DNA from: MWBF01 sp964614645
Lineage (GTDB): Bacteria; Chloroflexota; Anaerolineae; CG2-30-64-16
Assembly (NCBI GenBank): GCA_964614645.1
Contig: CAZTMA010000133.1
Location: forward strand, 1 to 14,368
Direction: 5' to 3'
DNA: 14,368 nt
Shown: one piece after another, positions 1-6,070 of the stretch
How the letters are laid out: every line of letters begins with the position of its first letter
Position numbering within the stretch: the stretch's first letter is position 1
The notes under the pieces: model-generated
What the model saw: only the letters and a program-made list of their open reading frames with translations
Database searches by the model: none
What the model was told of the DNA's origin: nothing
Position numbers and translations under genes: made by a program

Positions 1-56
1 CTGGCGTAGCCCGGTCTTTTTCGGGCGGAGCCAGTCCGGCCGGACCCGATAAGTTG
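1..56 (+). repeat. Hairpin repeat family A, copy 1 (left end outside window)
   Basis: CTGGC at 1-5 pairs with GCCAG at 30-34. An inner GCCCG/CGGGC stem (9-13 with 22-26) closes a T-rich loop. The right outer arm CCGGCCGG is at 36-43; its left partner would lie before base 1. The right flank from 33 to 56 is almost identical to that of copy 2 at 417-440, so the two copies are in direct orientation. Function unknown; it resembles REP-like dispersed elements. Confidence 0.7.
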
Positions 57-90
57 TCTGGCAAGAGGGATCGTCTCTCCATCTATGCGA

Positions 91-190
91 CCGGGACCGT
101 CCCCGGGGCGCCCACGAGGGCGCAACCTGGGCGGAGCGGGCAGCTCCCACGCCGGCGAGGCCCTGCATCCGGGGTAGGGGACGGTCCCGG
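91..190. repeat. Inverted repeat with 14-bp perfect arms
   Basis: CCGGGACCGTCCCC at 91-104 is the exact reverse complement of 177-190. The arms are 72 bp apart, and that interval has no credible gene. It lies between two copies of repeat family A and may be part of a compound repeat. Confidence 0.6.
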
Positions 191-223
191 GCACACAAGG
201 CGCCCACAACGGCGGCAGAGACA

Positions 224-258
224 GGGGGGACGGGGGGGCAGGCCCCCCAGGGTCCCCC
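224..258. repeat. G/C-tract hairpin
   Basis: A run of seven G at 232-238 faces six C at 243-248, and an outer GGGGAC (226-231) pairs with GTCCCC (252-257). Such G-rich hairpins are common in intergenic DNA of high-GC Chloroflexota. The long G tracts at 224-285 could also form a G-quadruplex. Confidence 0.5.
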
Positions 259-283
259 TCGGGGGCGGGGGGGGGCGTCGTCT

Positions 284-352
284 GCCGGTGTTGTCTGTCT
301 GGCGTGCGGAGCGGAGGAACGGAGCGGAGTACGCCAGACAGACAACGCCGGC
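284..352. repeat. Long hairpin, 22-bp arms, one mismatch
   Basis: The left arm is 284-305 and the right arm 331-352. They are reverse complements except at one position, which would be a G-U pair in RNA. The 25-base loop is purine-rich, with repeated GGAGCGGAG-like motifs. No T-run follows, so it is not a classical terminator. Confidence 0.7.
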
Positions 353-380
353 ATTGCCATGAATATGGCGGAAGGCGCCA

Positions 381-440
381 CCGGCCGGTCTTGCGGCGGA
401 TTAGTCGCCCGCCGCAAGTCCGGCCGGACCCGATAGGTTG
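381..440 (+). repeat. Hairpin repeat family A, copy 2
   Basis: 19-base arms at 381-399 and 409-427 pair perfectly except for one T-T mismatch, with a 9-base loop. The outer part (CCGGCCGG, mismatched T, then the inner stem) matches copy 3 at 1903-1949. The inner stem sequence differs from copies 1 and 3 but is still self-complementary, so the structure seems to be conserved. Confidence 0.75.
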
Positions 441-499
441 GGGTGCGAGACAAATATAGCCGGCTCTTCCTTCCTGCGGTGCACTCGCGGTGCAGGTAG

Positions 500-607
500 A
501 GGCCGGTTGTCGCTGATGCACTGCGGTCGGGGCTGCTCCTCGCCCGCGGCGGCACGTTCTACGCGCTGCCCTCCGGTGCGCTCGACCTGGTTGACGGCAC
601 AAGGTAA
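500..607 (+). pseudogene. C-terminal remnant of an unknown protein
   Basis: An open frame of 35 codons ends in TAA at 605-607 and reads RPVVADALRSGLLL followed by ARGGTFYALPSGALDLVDGT. The composition is protein-like, unlike the arginine/proline-rich shadows around it. It has no start codon or ribosome binding site and is preceded by an in-frame stop at 497-499. I read it as the tail of a gene whose front was lost. The family is not recognised. Confidence 0.35.
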
Positions 608-608
608 T

Positions 609-637
609 TTCACCCATCATCACAGCCGGGGTATAAT
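609..637 (+). promoter_or_regulatory. Sigma-70-like promoter
   Basis: TTCACC at 609-614 and a perfect TATAAT at 632-637 are separated by 17 bp. No credible plus-strand gene follows directly; module copy 1 comes next. It may be a relic, or it may drive a non-coding transcript. Confidence 0.35.
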
Positions 638-661
638 CGGTCCTGGTGTTTTCCGGACGGC

Positions 662-758
662 GGCCGGCTGCGGGGTGGTTCCCTCAGTCGGCCGTCGTCG
701 CGTCCTGGGGTTGGCGGAGCTCGAATCGCTGCGCCGTCTCATACCCCGCGCGCAGCCG
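662..758. repeat. GYET/RFEL tail module, copy 1
   Basis: This dispersed repeat is shared with 1247-1345 and, more divergently, 5969-6070. It contains GGCCGGCTGCGGGGTGG, then GGAGCTCGAA, then a block that reads on the minus strand as LRAGYETAQRFELRQ. In copy 3 the same block is the C-terminus of a real methyltransferase. Here the frame is not joined to a recognisable gene. Confidence 0.65.
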
Positions 759-760
759 TG

Positions 761-1000
761 TCAGGCGCCGTCCGGCCGGCGCGGGCTCAGGTGGAACGAG
801 CCCCGCGGGCAGGCGCGCGACTCTGCCACCCGCAGCCCGCAGAGCTCGCCGTCGACCTGACCCCAGATGAGTTGGAGCACGCCGGGGTGGGCCACCAGCC
901 AGGCGGCCTGTTTCCCGCTGCGCAACAGGTCCAGCTTCATGGCCTCGACGGCCAGACAGAAGTTGTGCTGGTCGGTGGTCAATTGCGATGCGTCTGCCAT
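761..1000 (-). CDS. Small hypothetical protein, 79 aa
   Basis: The product starts MADASQLTTDQHNFCLAVEA. A GGGAG ribosome binding site lies about 7 bases before the ATG at 1000. The first 55 residues look like a folded helical protein (AMKLDLLRSGKQAAWLVAHP, then VLQLIWGQVDGELCGLRVAES). The last 20 residues run into the GC-rich edge of the tail module and look less natural, so the original C-terminus may have been replaced or frameshifted into the GYET frame, which lies in another frame directly downstream. The family is not recognised; real coding is likely but unproven. Confidence 0.5.
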   Translation of the reverse strand: MADASQLTTDQHNFCLAVEAMKLDLLRSGKQAAWLVAHPGVLQLIWGQVDGELCGLRVAESRACPRGSFHLSPRRPDGA

Positions 1001-1116
1001 CTCTGCTCCCTCTGCGGCATGCTTCCACGGCCGCCAGTCGAATGCCTAGAGGGTAGCACAGGATATCGCAGGTTGATTCCCCAACTTTATCCCAGATTCG
1101 ATCCAGCAGCAGCGGA

Positions 1117-1224
1117 GTGCGGCGGAGCGCTGACTGGGCTGAGGCGCTGCGGCAGGCGGTCGAGGCGCTGCGGCTGGCCGATGAGCTGCACACACGGGGG
1201 CAGATCGGGCCGGTCGGCGTGTAA
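1117..1224 (+). pseudogene. C-terminal remnant of an unknown helical protein
   Basis: A frame ending in TAA at 1222-1224 reads SADWAEALRQAVEALRLADE then LHTRGQIGPVGV. This is a regular amphipathic helix with a natural-looking tail. There is no convincing start: a GTG at 1117 lacks a spaced ribosome binding site. It ends about 20 bp before tail-module copy 2, just as the remnant at 500-607 ends shortly before copy 1. Confidence 0.35.
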
Positions 1225-1246
1225 GGTTGGGTTGCCTCACCATGAC

Positions 1247-1345
1247 GGCCGGCTGCGGGGTGGTTCCCTCCGCCGGCCGTCGTCGCGTCTACTGGTGGAG
1301 CTCGAACCGGAGCACTGTCTCGTACGATACACCGGCCCTCCCAGC
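1247..1345. repeat. GYET/RFEL tail module, copy 2
   Basis: It shares GGCCGGCTGCGGGGTGGTT and GGCCGTCGTCGCGTC with copy 1, then GGAGCTCGAA. On the minus strand it encodes VSYETVLRFELHQ followed by a stop. An internal perfect inverted repeat, GACGGCCGGC (1244-1253) with GCCGGCCGTC (1272-1281), could form a hairpin just after the minus-strand stop codon, as a terminator might. Confidence 0.65.
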
Positions 1346-1348
1346 CGA

Positions 1349-1385
1349 TTCTGTCACGATTCTGCAACGCTGGACTGCTATACTC
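1349..1385 (+). promoter_or_regulatory. Promoter-like element, copy 1, with extended -10
   Basis: TTCTGTCACGATT followed by GCAACG and TGCTATACT. Nearly the same string occurs at 2159-2200 upstream of the gene at 2292, with identical spacing between blocks. TGCTATACT is a good extended -10. The element lies about 115 bp upstream of the secreted-protein ATG at 1501. The preserved TGTCACGATT may be an activator or UP-like site. Confidence 0.55.
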
Positions 1386-1500
1386 CTGCCAAGCATGTGG
1401 CTCAATGGGCAGCAGCTGACCTGCTGGCCCCTGAAAGTTGAGCGCACTAGCGCGCGTGGCTCATTGGTGGCCGGGCTCCAGGCGGGCAAAGGAGTGTCTC

Positions 1501-1920
1501 ATGTCATCCTGTCGCCTCTGCATCCTTCTCCTCGTCGTCCTGATCGTCTTGCTGTTCACGTCTGGCGTTGCGCTGGGCCAGGAGGCCGAGCCGGCCGCGC
1601 TGGCCGCGCCTGAGGCAGCCCTGACAGCCGCGTTCACCTACCAGGGCAGCCTGCAGGCGAGCGGCGCGCCCGCCAATGGGCCCTACGATTTCGAGTGCAT
1701 CCTCTACAACGCCGCGAGCGGCGGCAGCCAGGTCGGTGCGGCCGTGACGCTGGAAGATGTGCCCGTGACCAATGGCATCTTCACGGTGTCACTCGACTTC
1801 GGCGCAGTCGCGTTCGACGGGCAGGCGCGCTGGCTGGAGGTCGGGGTGCGGCCGGGGGCGCTCCCTCGCCCGCTCGCCCTGCCACACGAACGAAGGAGCC
1901 TCCCGGCCGGTCTGGCGTAG
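1501..1920 (+). pseudogene. Secreted surface protein, truncated by a repeat
   Basis: The start at 1501 has an AAGGAG ribosome binding site 6 bases upstream. Residues 1-26 form a signal peptide (LCILLLVVLIVLLFTSGVALG, cleavage near GQ-EA). The mature part, TYQGSLQASGAPANGPYDFE and onward to GIFTVSLDFGAVAFDGQARW, matches the N-terminal domain of long secreted Chloroflexota proteins. After LEVGVRPG the homologous sequence stops. The last ~20 codons are read through repeat DNA (LPRPLALPHERRSLPAGLA) and end at a TAG inside the left half of the family-A hairpin at 1903-1949. It is probably a decayed fragment, though a short secreted product could still be made. Confidence 0.65.
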
Positions 1921-1949
1921 GGCGCTCCCGGAGCCAGTCCGGCCGGACC
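1903..1949 (+). repeat. Hairpin repeat family A, copy 3
   Basis: Arms 1903-1916 and 1933-1946 (14 bases each) pair with one T-T mismatch, at the same position as in copy 2. The inner loop resembles that of copy 1. It provides the stop codon of the truncated secreted-protein gene at 1501-1920, so an insertion or deletion joined them. Confidence 0.75.
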
Positions 1950-2158
1950 TGAGACGTGCCATGCCACAAATACTAACCGTCTCTTCCGCTGATCGTCTGT
2001 GCCTTCCACCGCGGTGGGCTGCTTTTGGTTAACGCGGGGCCACTGTGAACGGGCTGGGGGCGTGCGAGCGGTGGTTGGGTGGCGTCTCCTGCATGACGAC
2101 GTAAGGTCATCACCCAGCTGCAAAGTCCGTCGCTTGCTCTATTTCCTTCGTGGCGCGT

Positions 2159-2200
2159 TTCTGTCACGATTTTGGAACGATAAGCTGCTATTCTATTCTC
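2159..2200 (+). promoter_or_regulatory. Promoter-like element, copy 2, upstream of the 2292 gene
   Basis: TTCTGTCACGATT, then TTGGAACG and TGCTATTCTATTCT. TTGGAA (2172-2177) with TATTCT (2194-2199) has a 16-bp spacer. About 30 of 37 bases match the element at 1349-1385. It is the only promoter candidate seen before the three-gene island. The interval 1950-2158 between the repeat and this element shows no credible gene. Confidence 0.55.
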
Positions 2201-2291
2201 ATGCATGCGGACAGCCTCTTCGTGCATGGCATCGCCTCGACTCATATGGGTGGTGTACGGTCTGTGGTCAGATGCCAGGAGGAGATTGACG

Positions 2292-2888
2292 ATGTCAGGA
2301 TTGCCTGAACCTGCCGCGTGGGATGGGCTGGAAGTTACGAAGCTCATTGTATCCATCTTGGTTCCGTTAACGATCGTTGGCCTAGGAGTCTGGTTTGACC
2401 GACGCTTGAAAAGCATCGAGCTGGATCGGCAGACAGAGCTTGAGCAGCAGAGGATCCAACTCGAGGAGCGGCGGGAGGAGATCAAGCGCATCTATGCCCC
2501 TCACATCGAGTTTGCCGTTGACTGCCACTATCTGGGCACTCGGCAGGGCGGATGTATGCTCAATGTCATCATGGTTGCCGATAACCGCGGTCACGTCAGG
2601 CACCAGTTCCCTCACATCCGGTTGCGCGTGCGCGGCATCAAGCAAGATGAGCCGTTCAGATTCTGGGCCGACCATGAGCCACGCGCCGAATTCCCTGAAA
2701 GGCTGGTCGACACCGAAGTCGTTCCACCAGGCTATGGATACATCTTTGTGGAACCCGGTGTTGCCCAGCGCATCAACTATGTGATGCTGATCCCAACAGG
2801 CTATTCGTTGCTACTGGTCAAAGCCGAGTTCTGGTACGACCCCAACACATCTCACAGTGCTGAGGGCGTGTTCATGCTGCCAGATTAG
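2292..2888 (+). CDS. Membrane-anchored coiled-coil protein of unknown family, 198 aa
   Basis: The start at 2292 follows a strong AGGAGGAGA ribosome binding site. The frame is open further upstream, but that start has no such site. Residues 16-35 form one transmembrane helix (LIVSILVPLTIVGLGVWF). Residues 38-67 form a charged coiled coil rich in E, Q and R (DRQTELEQQRIQLEERREEI). The rest, from about 70 to 198, alternates hydrophobic and polar residues like a beta-sandwich. It includes IRLRVRGIKQDEPF, a FPERL turn and VEPGVAQRINYVMLIPTGYS. The likely topology is a short outer N-terminus with a cytoplasmic coiled coil and beta domain. It is the first gene of the low-GC island, 100 bp before the M6-like gene. 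No enzymatic motif is seen; a sensor or anchor role is only a guess. Confidence 0.8.
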   Translation: MSGLPEPAAWDGLEVTKLIVSILVPLTIVGLGVWFDRRLKSIELDRQTELEQQRIQLEERREEIKRIYAPHIEFAVDCHYLGTRQGGCMLNVIMVADNRGHVRHQFPHIRLRVRGIKQDEPFRFWADHEPRAEFPERLVDTEVVPPGYGYIFVEPGVAQRINYVMLIPTGYSLLLVKAEFWYDPNTSHSAEGVFMLPD

Positions 2889-2988
2889 CTAACTTGGCGA
2901 CGAAAATGGAAGTCCAGTCGCAGCGGTGCCCCGAGATCAGGCAGAATCGAAATGGAGATAACAGCTTACCTGAAAGGAGGTACATCCG

Positions 2989-4575
2989 ATGCTAACAATA
3001 GCGGATTTCGAGAAGGCCTTCTACGGAGAAGCCAAACGGCTGGGTACGGATGCTCAACCGCTAGAGATTCCTCTCGTTGTAGTTGCTTGGGAACCGAAAG
3101 GCAAGGGAGAGCCACCTCTCTCTGCAGTTGAGATCCAGGAGCTAATCTTCGGCCCAGGCGATTCACTTGCCCGCTGGTTCGAGGAGAACTCCCAAGGCAG
3201 ATATAGAATTGTTCCCATTCCCGGCTGTCCGGTGATAGGTCCTGTCGTAAGCGAACATGACTGGCAATTCTACTGGCGCACGGGTCCATTTGCGACACCG
3301 CTCCCAGGAGATCCGCACTATTACAAGGATCAAGCGGGCAACGCAGGCTATCTCGATGACGCGGGCTTCCTTAGCGGCTTCAACCATTCCTATGCCGAAG
3401 CCATACGGATAGCGGCCAACCACCCCAAGGTGGATTTCAAGCAATTCGATCGAAATCACGACGGTAAGATATCTATAGATGAGTGTCTTGTGCTTGTTAT
3501 CAAGGCGCAGAAAAAACTCGACGGATTCAGACGCGGGTGGCCCGACGTCTGTGGCCAAGAGGTTCCTTTAGTGGAACTAAAGGTCGATGGTGTGACGATC
3601 TCAGACATTTGTGAATTCTATGGCTCTCATCTGTTAGGCTCTGATATCTTGGCGATCGTGGCGGAGGAAGTCGCGCACTTGGCCACTCCTTTGGGAGATC
3701 AATATCCGGACGGCAACTTCCGCTTGAAAACCGATTCAAGGAGACCTAGCCAACTGGCCTTAACCGATGCCGAAGGGAGACCTGTCCATATTGATCCCAA
3801 TACCAAGCTGAAGAGTGGGTGGCTCCGGCCGCAGTTAGCAGATCACACCGGCGCGTACACACTCAAAGATGCTGCTACAACGGGAGATGCACTGATACTC
3901 TTCAGCCCATACTTCGGGACGGATGAGTTTTTTATCTTGGAGAACCGGTGGCGGGGCAGCAGCTTCGACCGTTTCCGTGATGCTTCATACGGTGAGGGTC
4001 TGGCGCTCTGGCACTGCATCCAAGATCAGTCGCTACAGGATCCAGCCAGAACAGCAATTCACCTTCGGCGGGCAGATCCCAGAGTCGATCCAGAGGATCC
4101 CGCTCAGAACCACCTGACGCTTTTCGATGGCAGTTATCCAGATCGGAGCTACGACCTACACGATGATTCGTCACCTCAGAACATGCGTTTTCGGGATGGT
4201 GTTCCCAGCCGGATCCGAATCCGTGACATTTCCCCGGCCGGTCCCACTATGACAGTATATGTGGAAGTACCACCACCCAAGGGGGCGAGGGTCGGGACAG
4301 ATGGCCATGTTCGCATGCTACGCGTGCACGAGCGTGGCACCGGTTACGGTTCTCCTGCTCACCGGCTGCAACAGGACTGCATCGTTACCCTTGATAGCGA
4401 ACCTGGAGTTGCCTTTGGGGTGGACTTGACAGGACCGAATGCCAGCAGTGGCAAAAGAATGTTTGATAGGCTACATTCTGCGCTGCAGAAGCACAGCCTG
4501 GTGCACGTGGAGTACGAGGCAGCCAACGCCACAGGAGGGCGCGTAATCCGTGTGAGTGAGAGCAGGACACCCTGA
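2989..4575 (+). CDS. M6-like metalloprotease homologue with degenerate active site, EF-hand loop and C-terminal GTGYG domain
   Basis: A perfect AAAGGAGGT lies 8 bases before the ATG. The product has 528 residues. The M6 (immune inhibitor A-like) signature is visible: IPLVVVAWEPKG at 27-38, SLARWFEENSQGRYRI at 59-74, and FFILENRW...GEGLALWHC at 314-343, equivalent to the 'EnRq...GlliWH' block of M6 peptidases. The zinc site HExxH reads E226-E-V-A-H230, so the first histidine is missing and proteolysis is probably lost. A 12-residue EF-hand-type loop D154-R-N-H-D-G-K-I-S-I-D-E165 lies upstream. There is no signal peptide, which is unusual for M6. Residues ~441-528 (MLRVHERGTGYGS...) form a separate domain homologous to the whole next protein (4630-4920). 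The gene is in the low-GC island and probably co-transcribed with its neighbours. The M6 assignment is firm to the fold; the function is unknown. Confidence 0.85.
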   Translation: MLTIADFEKAFYGEAKRLGTDAQPLEIPLVVVAWEPKGKGEPPLSAVEIQELIFGPGDSLARWFEENSQGRYRIVPIPGCPVIGPVVSEHDWQFYWRTGPFATPLPGDPHYYKDQAGNAGYLDDAGFLSGFNHSYAEAIRIAANHPKVDFKQFDRNHDGKISIDECLVLVIKAQKKLDGFRRGWPDVCGQEVPLVELKVDGVTISDICEFYGSHLLGSDILAIVAEEVAHLATPLGDQYPDGNFRLKTDSRRPSQLALTDAEGRPVHIDPNTKLKSGWLRPQLADHTGAYTLKDAATTGDALILFSPYFGTDEFFILENRWRGSSFDRFRDASYGEGLALWHCIQDQSLQDPARTAIHLRRADPRVDPEDPAQNHLTLFDGSYPDRSYDLHDDSSPQNMRFRDGVPSRIRIRDISPAGPTMTVYVEVPPPKGARVGTDGHVRMLRVHERGTGYGSPAHRLQQDCIVTLDSEPGVAFGVDLTGPNASSGKRMFDRLHSALQKHSLVHVEYEAANATGGRVIRVSESRTP

Positions 4576-4629
4576 TTCCTCGTGAAGTCACACTTGACGG
4601 TCTTCATTTCCAGAGAAAGGAACTCCAAC

Positions 4630-4920
4630 ATGATTCAAAGCATATTTGATCAGCCCATAGCTTTCTTGCGAGTCAATGAAGTCGGGACAGGATACGGTCC
4701 GCAGGCCGACTATCTTGATGCGGAAGTGATTGTGAAATTCCACAATGACCCTCGGGCCTTTGGGCTACGGCTCAAAACCGATGCCAAACTTCCAGCCGCA
4801 GAGGCCATGCTAGCTTTGCTGGAGGACGCCTTCAATACTAAGGCACCGGTTAGCATCGACTTCGAGGTGAGGCCAGGATGCAACAACCACTATATTATGC
4901 GGGTGATTCGGCACACGTAA
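4630..4920 (+). CDS. Stand-alone GTGYG-domain protein, 96 aa
   Basis: The start at 4630 has an AAAGGA ribosome binding site about 9 bases upstream; an earlier in-frame ATG at 4582 has none. The sequence FLRVNEVGTGYGPQADYLDA parallels MLRVHERGTGYGSPAHRLQQ of the preceding protein. The similarity continues through a beta strand (EVIVKFHNDPRAFGLRL / DCIVTLDSEPGVAFGVDL), a helix (AMLALLEDAFN / RMFDRLHSALQ), then a final beta hairpin ending MRVIRHT / GRVIRVSES. The protein is therefore a full-length copy of the M6-like protein's C-terminal domain, arising by duplication or domain capture. It lies 54 bp after the previous stop, in the same putative operon. The domain is not one I recognise. Possible roles are a competitor or regulator of the larger protein, or a shared ligand-binding unit. 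Confidence 0.8.
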   Translation: MIQSIFDQPIAFLRVNEVGTGYGPQADYLDAEVIVKFHNDPRAFGLRLKTDAKLPAAEAMLALLEDAFNTKAPVSIDFEVRPGCNNHYIMRVIRHT

Positions 4921-5087
4921 GACTCCTCCAGAAGGATGTCGCTAGACAAGCGCGAAAGGAAGGGCGGATCTGCCCGTGAATGATACGGCCTGGGTTGGCT
5001 GTCACGCGCCACGCTTGGTGAGGATCGTGAGTCGGAAGTGACACTGAACGGAGCGGGTGTCGCCTGCCTCGCCTGATATCCCATGCC

Positions 5088-5270
5088 TTACTCGCTCAGG
5101 GTAGTGGGGAGCAAGCGCCGCAACTGCGCCATCCACCATGTGATCTTTGGGTCGATCATGGGCCACGGGTTTTCACGCAAGCTGGACCACTGGTGAGGTG
5201 ACACTCGACAAAGCTCCTTTCGTGCGGCGATACTTTCCGGACAAGCGTCAAGGTCCTGCAGGTGCGCCGT
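5088..5270 (-). pseudogene. C-terminal remnant of an unknown protein
   Basis: The minus-strand frame ends with a stop at 5088 and reads LQDLDACPESIAARKELCRV, SPHQWSSLRENPWPMIDPK and ITWWMAQLRRLLPTTLSE. The tryptophan-rich, proline-spaced segment looks like a genuine protein tail. Further upstream the same frame runs antisense through the IstA-like remnant at 5299-5450, so the front of the gene is gone. Family not recognised. The stretch 4921-5087 before it shows no gene. Confidence 0.3.
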
Positions 5271-5298
5271 GTCCTGCAGGAGACTGGAACCCATAGAC

Positions 5299-5450
5299 AT
5301 GGACGAAGTGCAGCGACTGCTCCAGTTGCAGCAGAGCGATCGGCCCATCGCGCCGCCCTGGCCATCAACCAGAAGACGGTTGCTGAGTACTGCACGAGGG
5401 CGGAAGGCCCGGGCTTGCTGGCCTGTCACGAGCTTTACAGCCGGAGGAGC
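5299..5450 (+). mobile_element. Remnant of an IS21 IstA-like transposase N-terminus
   Basis: From ATG 5299 the frame reads MDEVQRLLQLQQSDRPIA. After a small frameshift near 5350 it continues in the next frame as LAINQKTVAEYCTRAEGPGL. This matches the helix-turn-helix start of IS21-type IstA proteins (hydrophobic helix, SxRxIA, LxINxKTVxxY, WAExxGLL). The catalytic DDE domain and IstB are absent, so the element is dead. No clean terminal repeats were seen. Confidence 0.45.
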
Positions 5451-5569
5451 CACAACCCAGCGTCATCCAGCCCGTGGACCATCTTGGCCGCGAACGCGTG
5501 ACCCAATTGAGCGGAGTTGACACCACCATAAGGTCATACACAGCAGACGTTGGCGGTGCACAATAGTTT

Positions 5570-5602
5570 GGGTGCGGGGGACTGGGGGGGGCCCTCGCAC
5601 CC
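5570..5602. repeat. G-rich hairpin
   Basis: GGGTGCGGGGG at 5570-5580 pairs with CCCTCGCACCC at 5592-5602 through one G-U. It resembles the G-tract hairpin at 224-258 in style, and the G-rich string AGTTTGGGGCCAGGGGGGCC near 12150. It lies in a gene-poor stretch; a weak family-A-like string (CCGGTCTTGC ... AAGCCGG) follows at 5620-5672. Confidence 0.5.
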
Positions 5603-5689
5603 TTCCACACGATGCAAGCTGCCCCCGGTCTTGCTTTAGGGCGTGGTTTGTTTCGTCCGGAGCCAAGCCGGCGCGGTTCGGGTGTATGC

Positions 5690-5776
5690 GAGACCGATAC
5701 GGATCTCTTCCGCCAGATCTCGGCGCGCGGCGTGGTGACCGGCAAGGTTGACATGGTGGTGCGCCGACTGGGGTGA
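5690..5776 (+). pseudogene. Possible C-terminal remnant
   Basis: The frame ends in TGA at 5774-5776 and reads ETDTDLFRQISARGVVTGK then VDMVVRRLG. It has a protein-like composition but no start and no recognisable family. As with the remnants at 500-607 and 1117-1224, a plus-strand gene tail comes before a tail-module copy, here at 5969. Nothing else credible is seen in 5777-5968. Confidence 0.2.
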
Positions 5777-5968
5777 CCGCAGAAAGAACAGCTCCACGTC
5801 ACGGGCGCTCCTCCGGTTACACGTTTCTGCCAGGGGACGCGAGGTCATTAGTCGAAAACCTTATGGAGGTGTCCGCTGCTGATCGTCGTGGCGTTGATCC
5901 CGCACAGGAGAGGATGAGGCAACCGTGCAGGAACGGTGAGATGTGCTAGCATCGGGTCTGTGTGATGT

Positions 5969-6070
5969 GGCTGCGGGCTGGCCGGGGGTTGTTCTCGGCT
6001 GGCCTCCTCGCCCTTAGCACCTGCGCAGCTCAAACCGCAGCACCGTCTCATACCCCACCCGCAGCCGGCC
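5969..6070. repeat. GYET/RFEL tail module, copy 3 (functional C-terminus)
   Basis: A diverged copy of 662-758: GGCTGCGGG, then CAGCTCAAACCGCAGCACCG, then GTCTCATACCCC and GCAGCCGG. Here it is in frame with a methyltransferase and encodes its last residues, LRVGYETVLRFELRRC. The upstream string TAGCATCGGGTCTGTGT also resembles TATAATCGGTCCTGGTGT before copy 1, so the repeat may extend from about 5946. Confidence 0.6.

Noticed and set aside
54..362. 102-aa plus-strand open frame
   Set aside because: It is made entirely of hairpin arms and G/C tracts.
684..1367. 227-aa minus-strand open frame covering much of the repeat region
   Set aside because: Composition is arginine/proline/alanine-rich and typical of GC-rich shadows; it crosses two repeat-module copies. 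Only its last ~20 codons carry the GYET-like tail.
758..1441. 227-aa plus-strand open frame
   Set aside because: It is antisense to the small gene 761-1000 and to the repeats, has no ribosome binding site, and shows no protein-like pattern.
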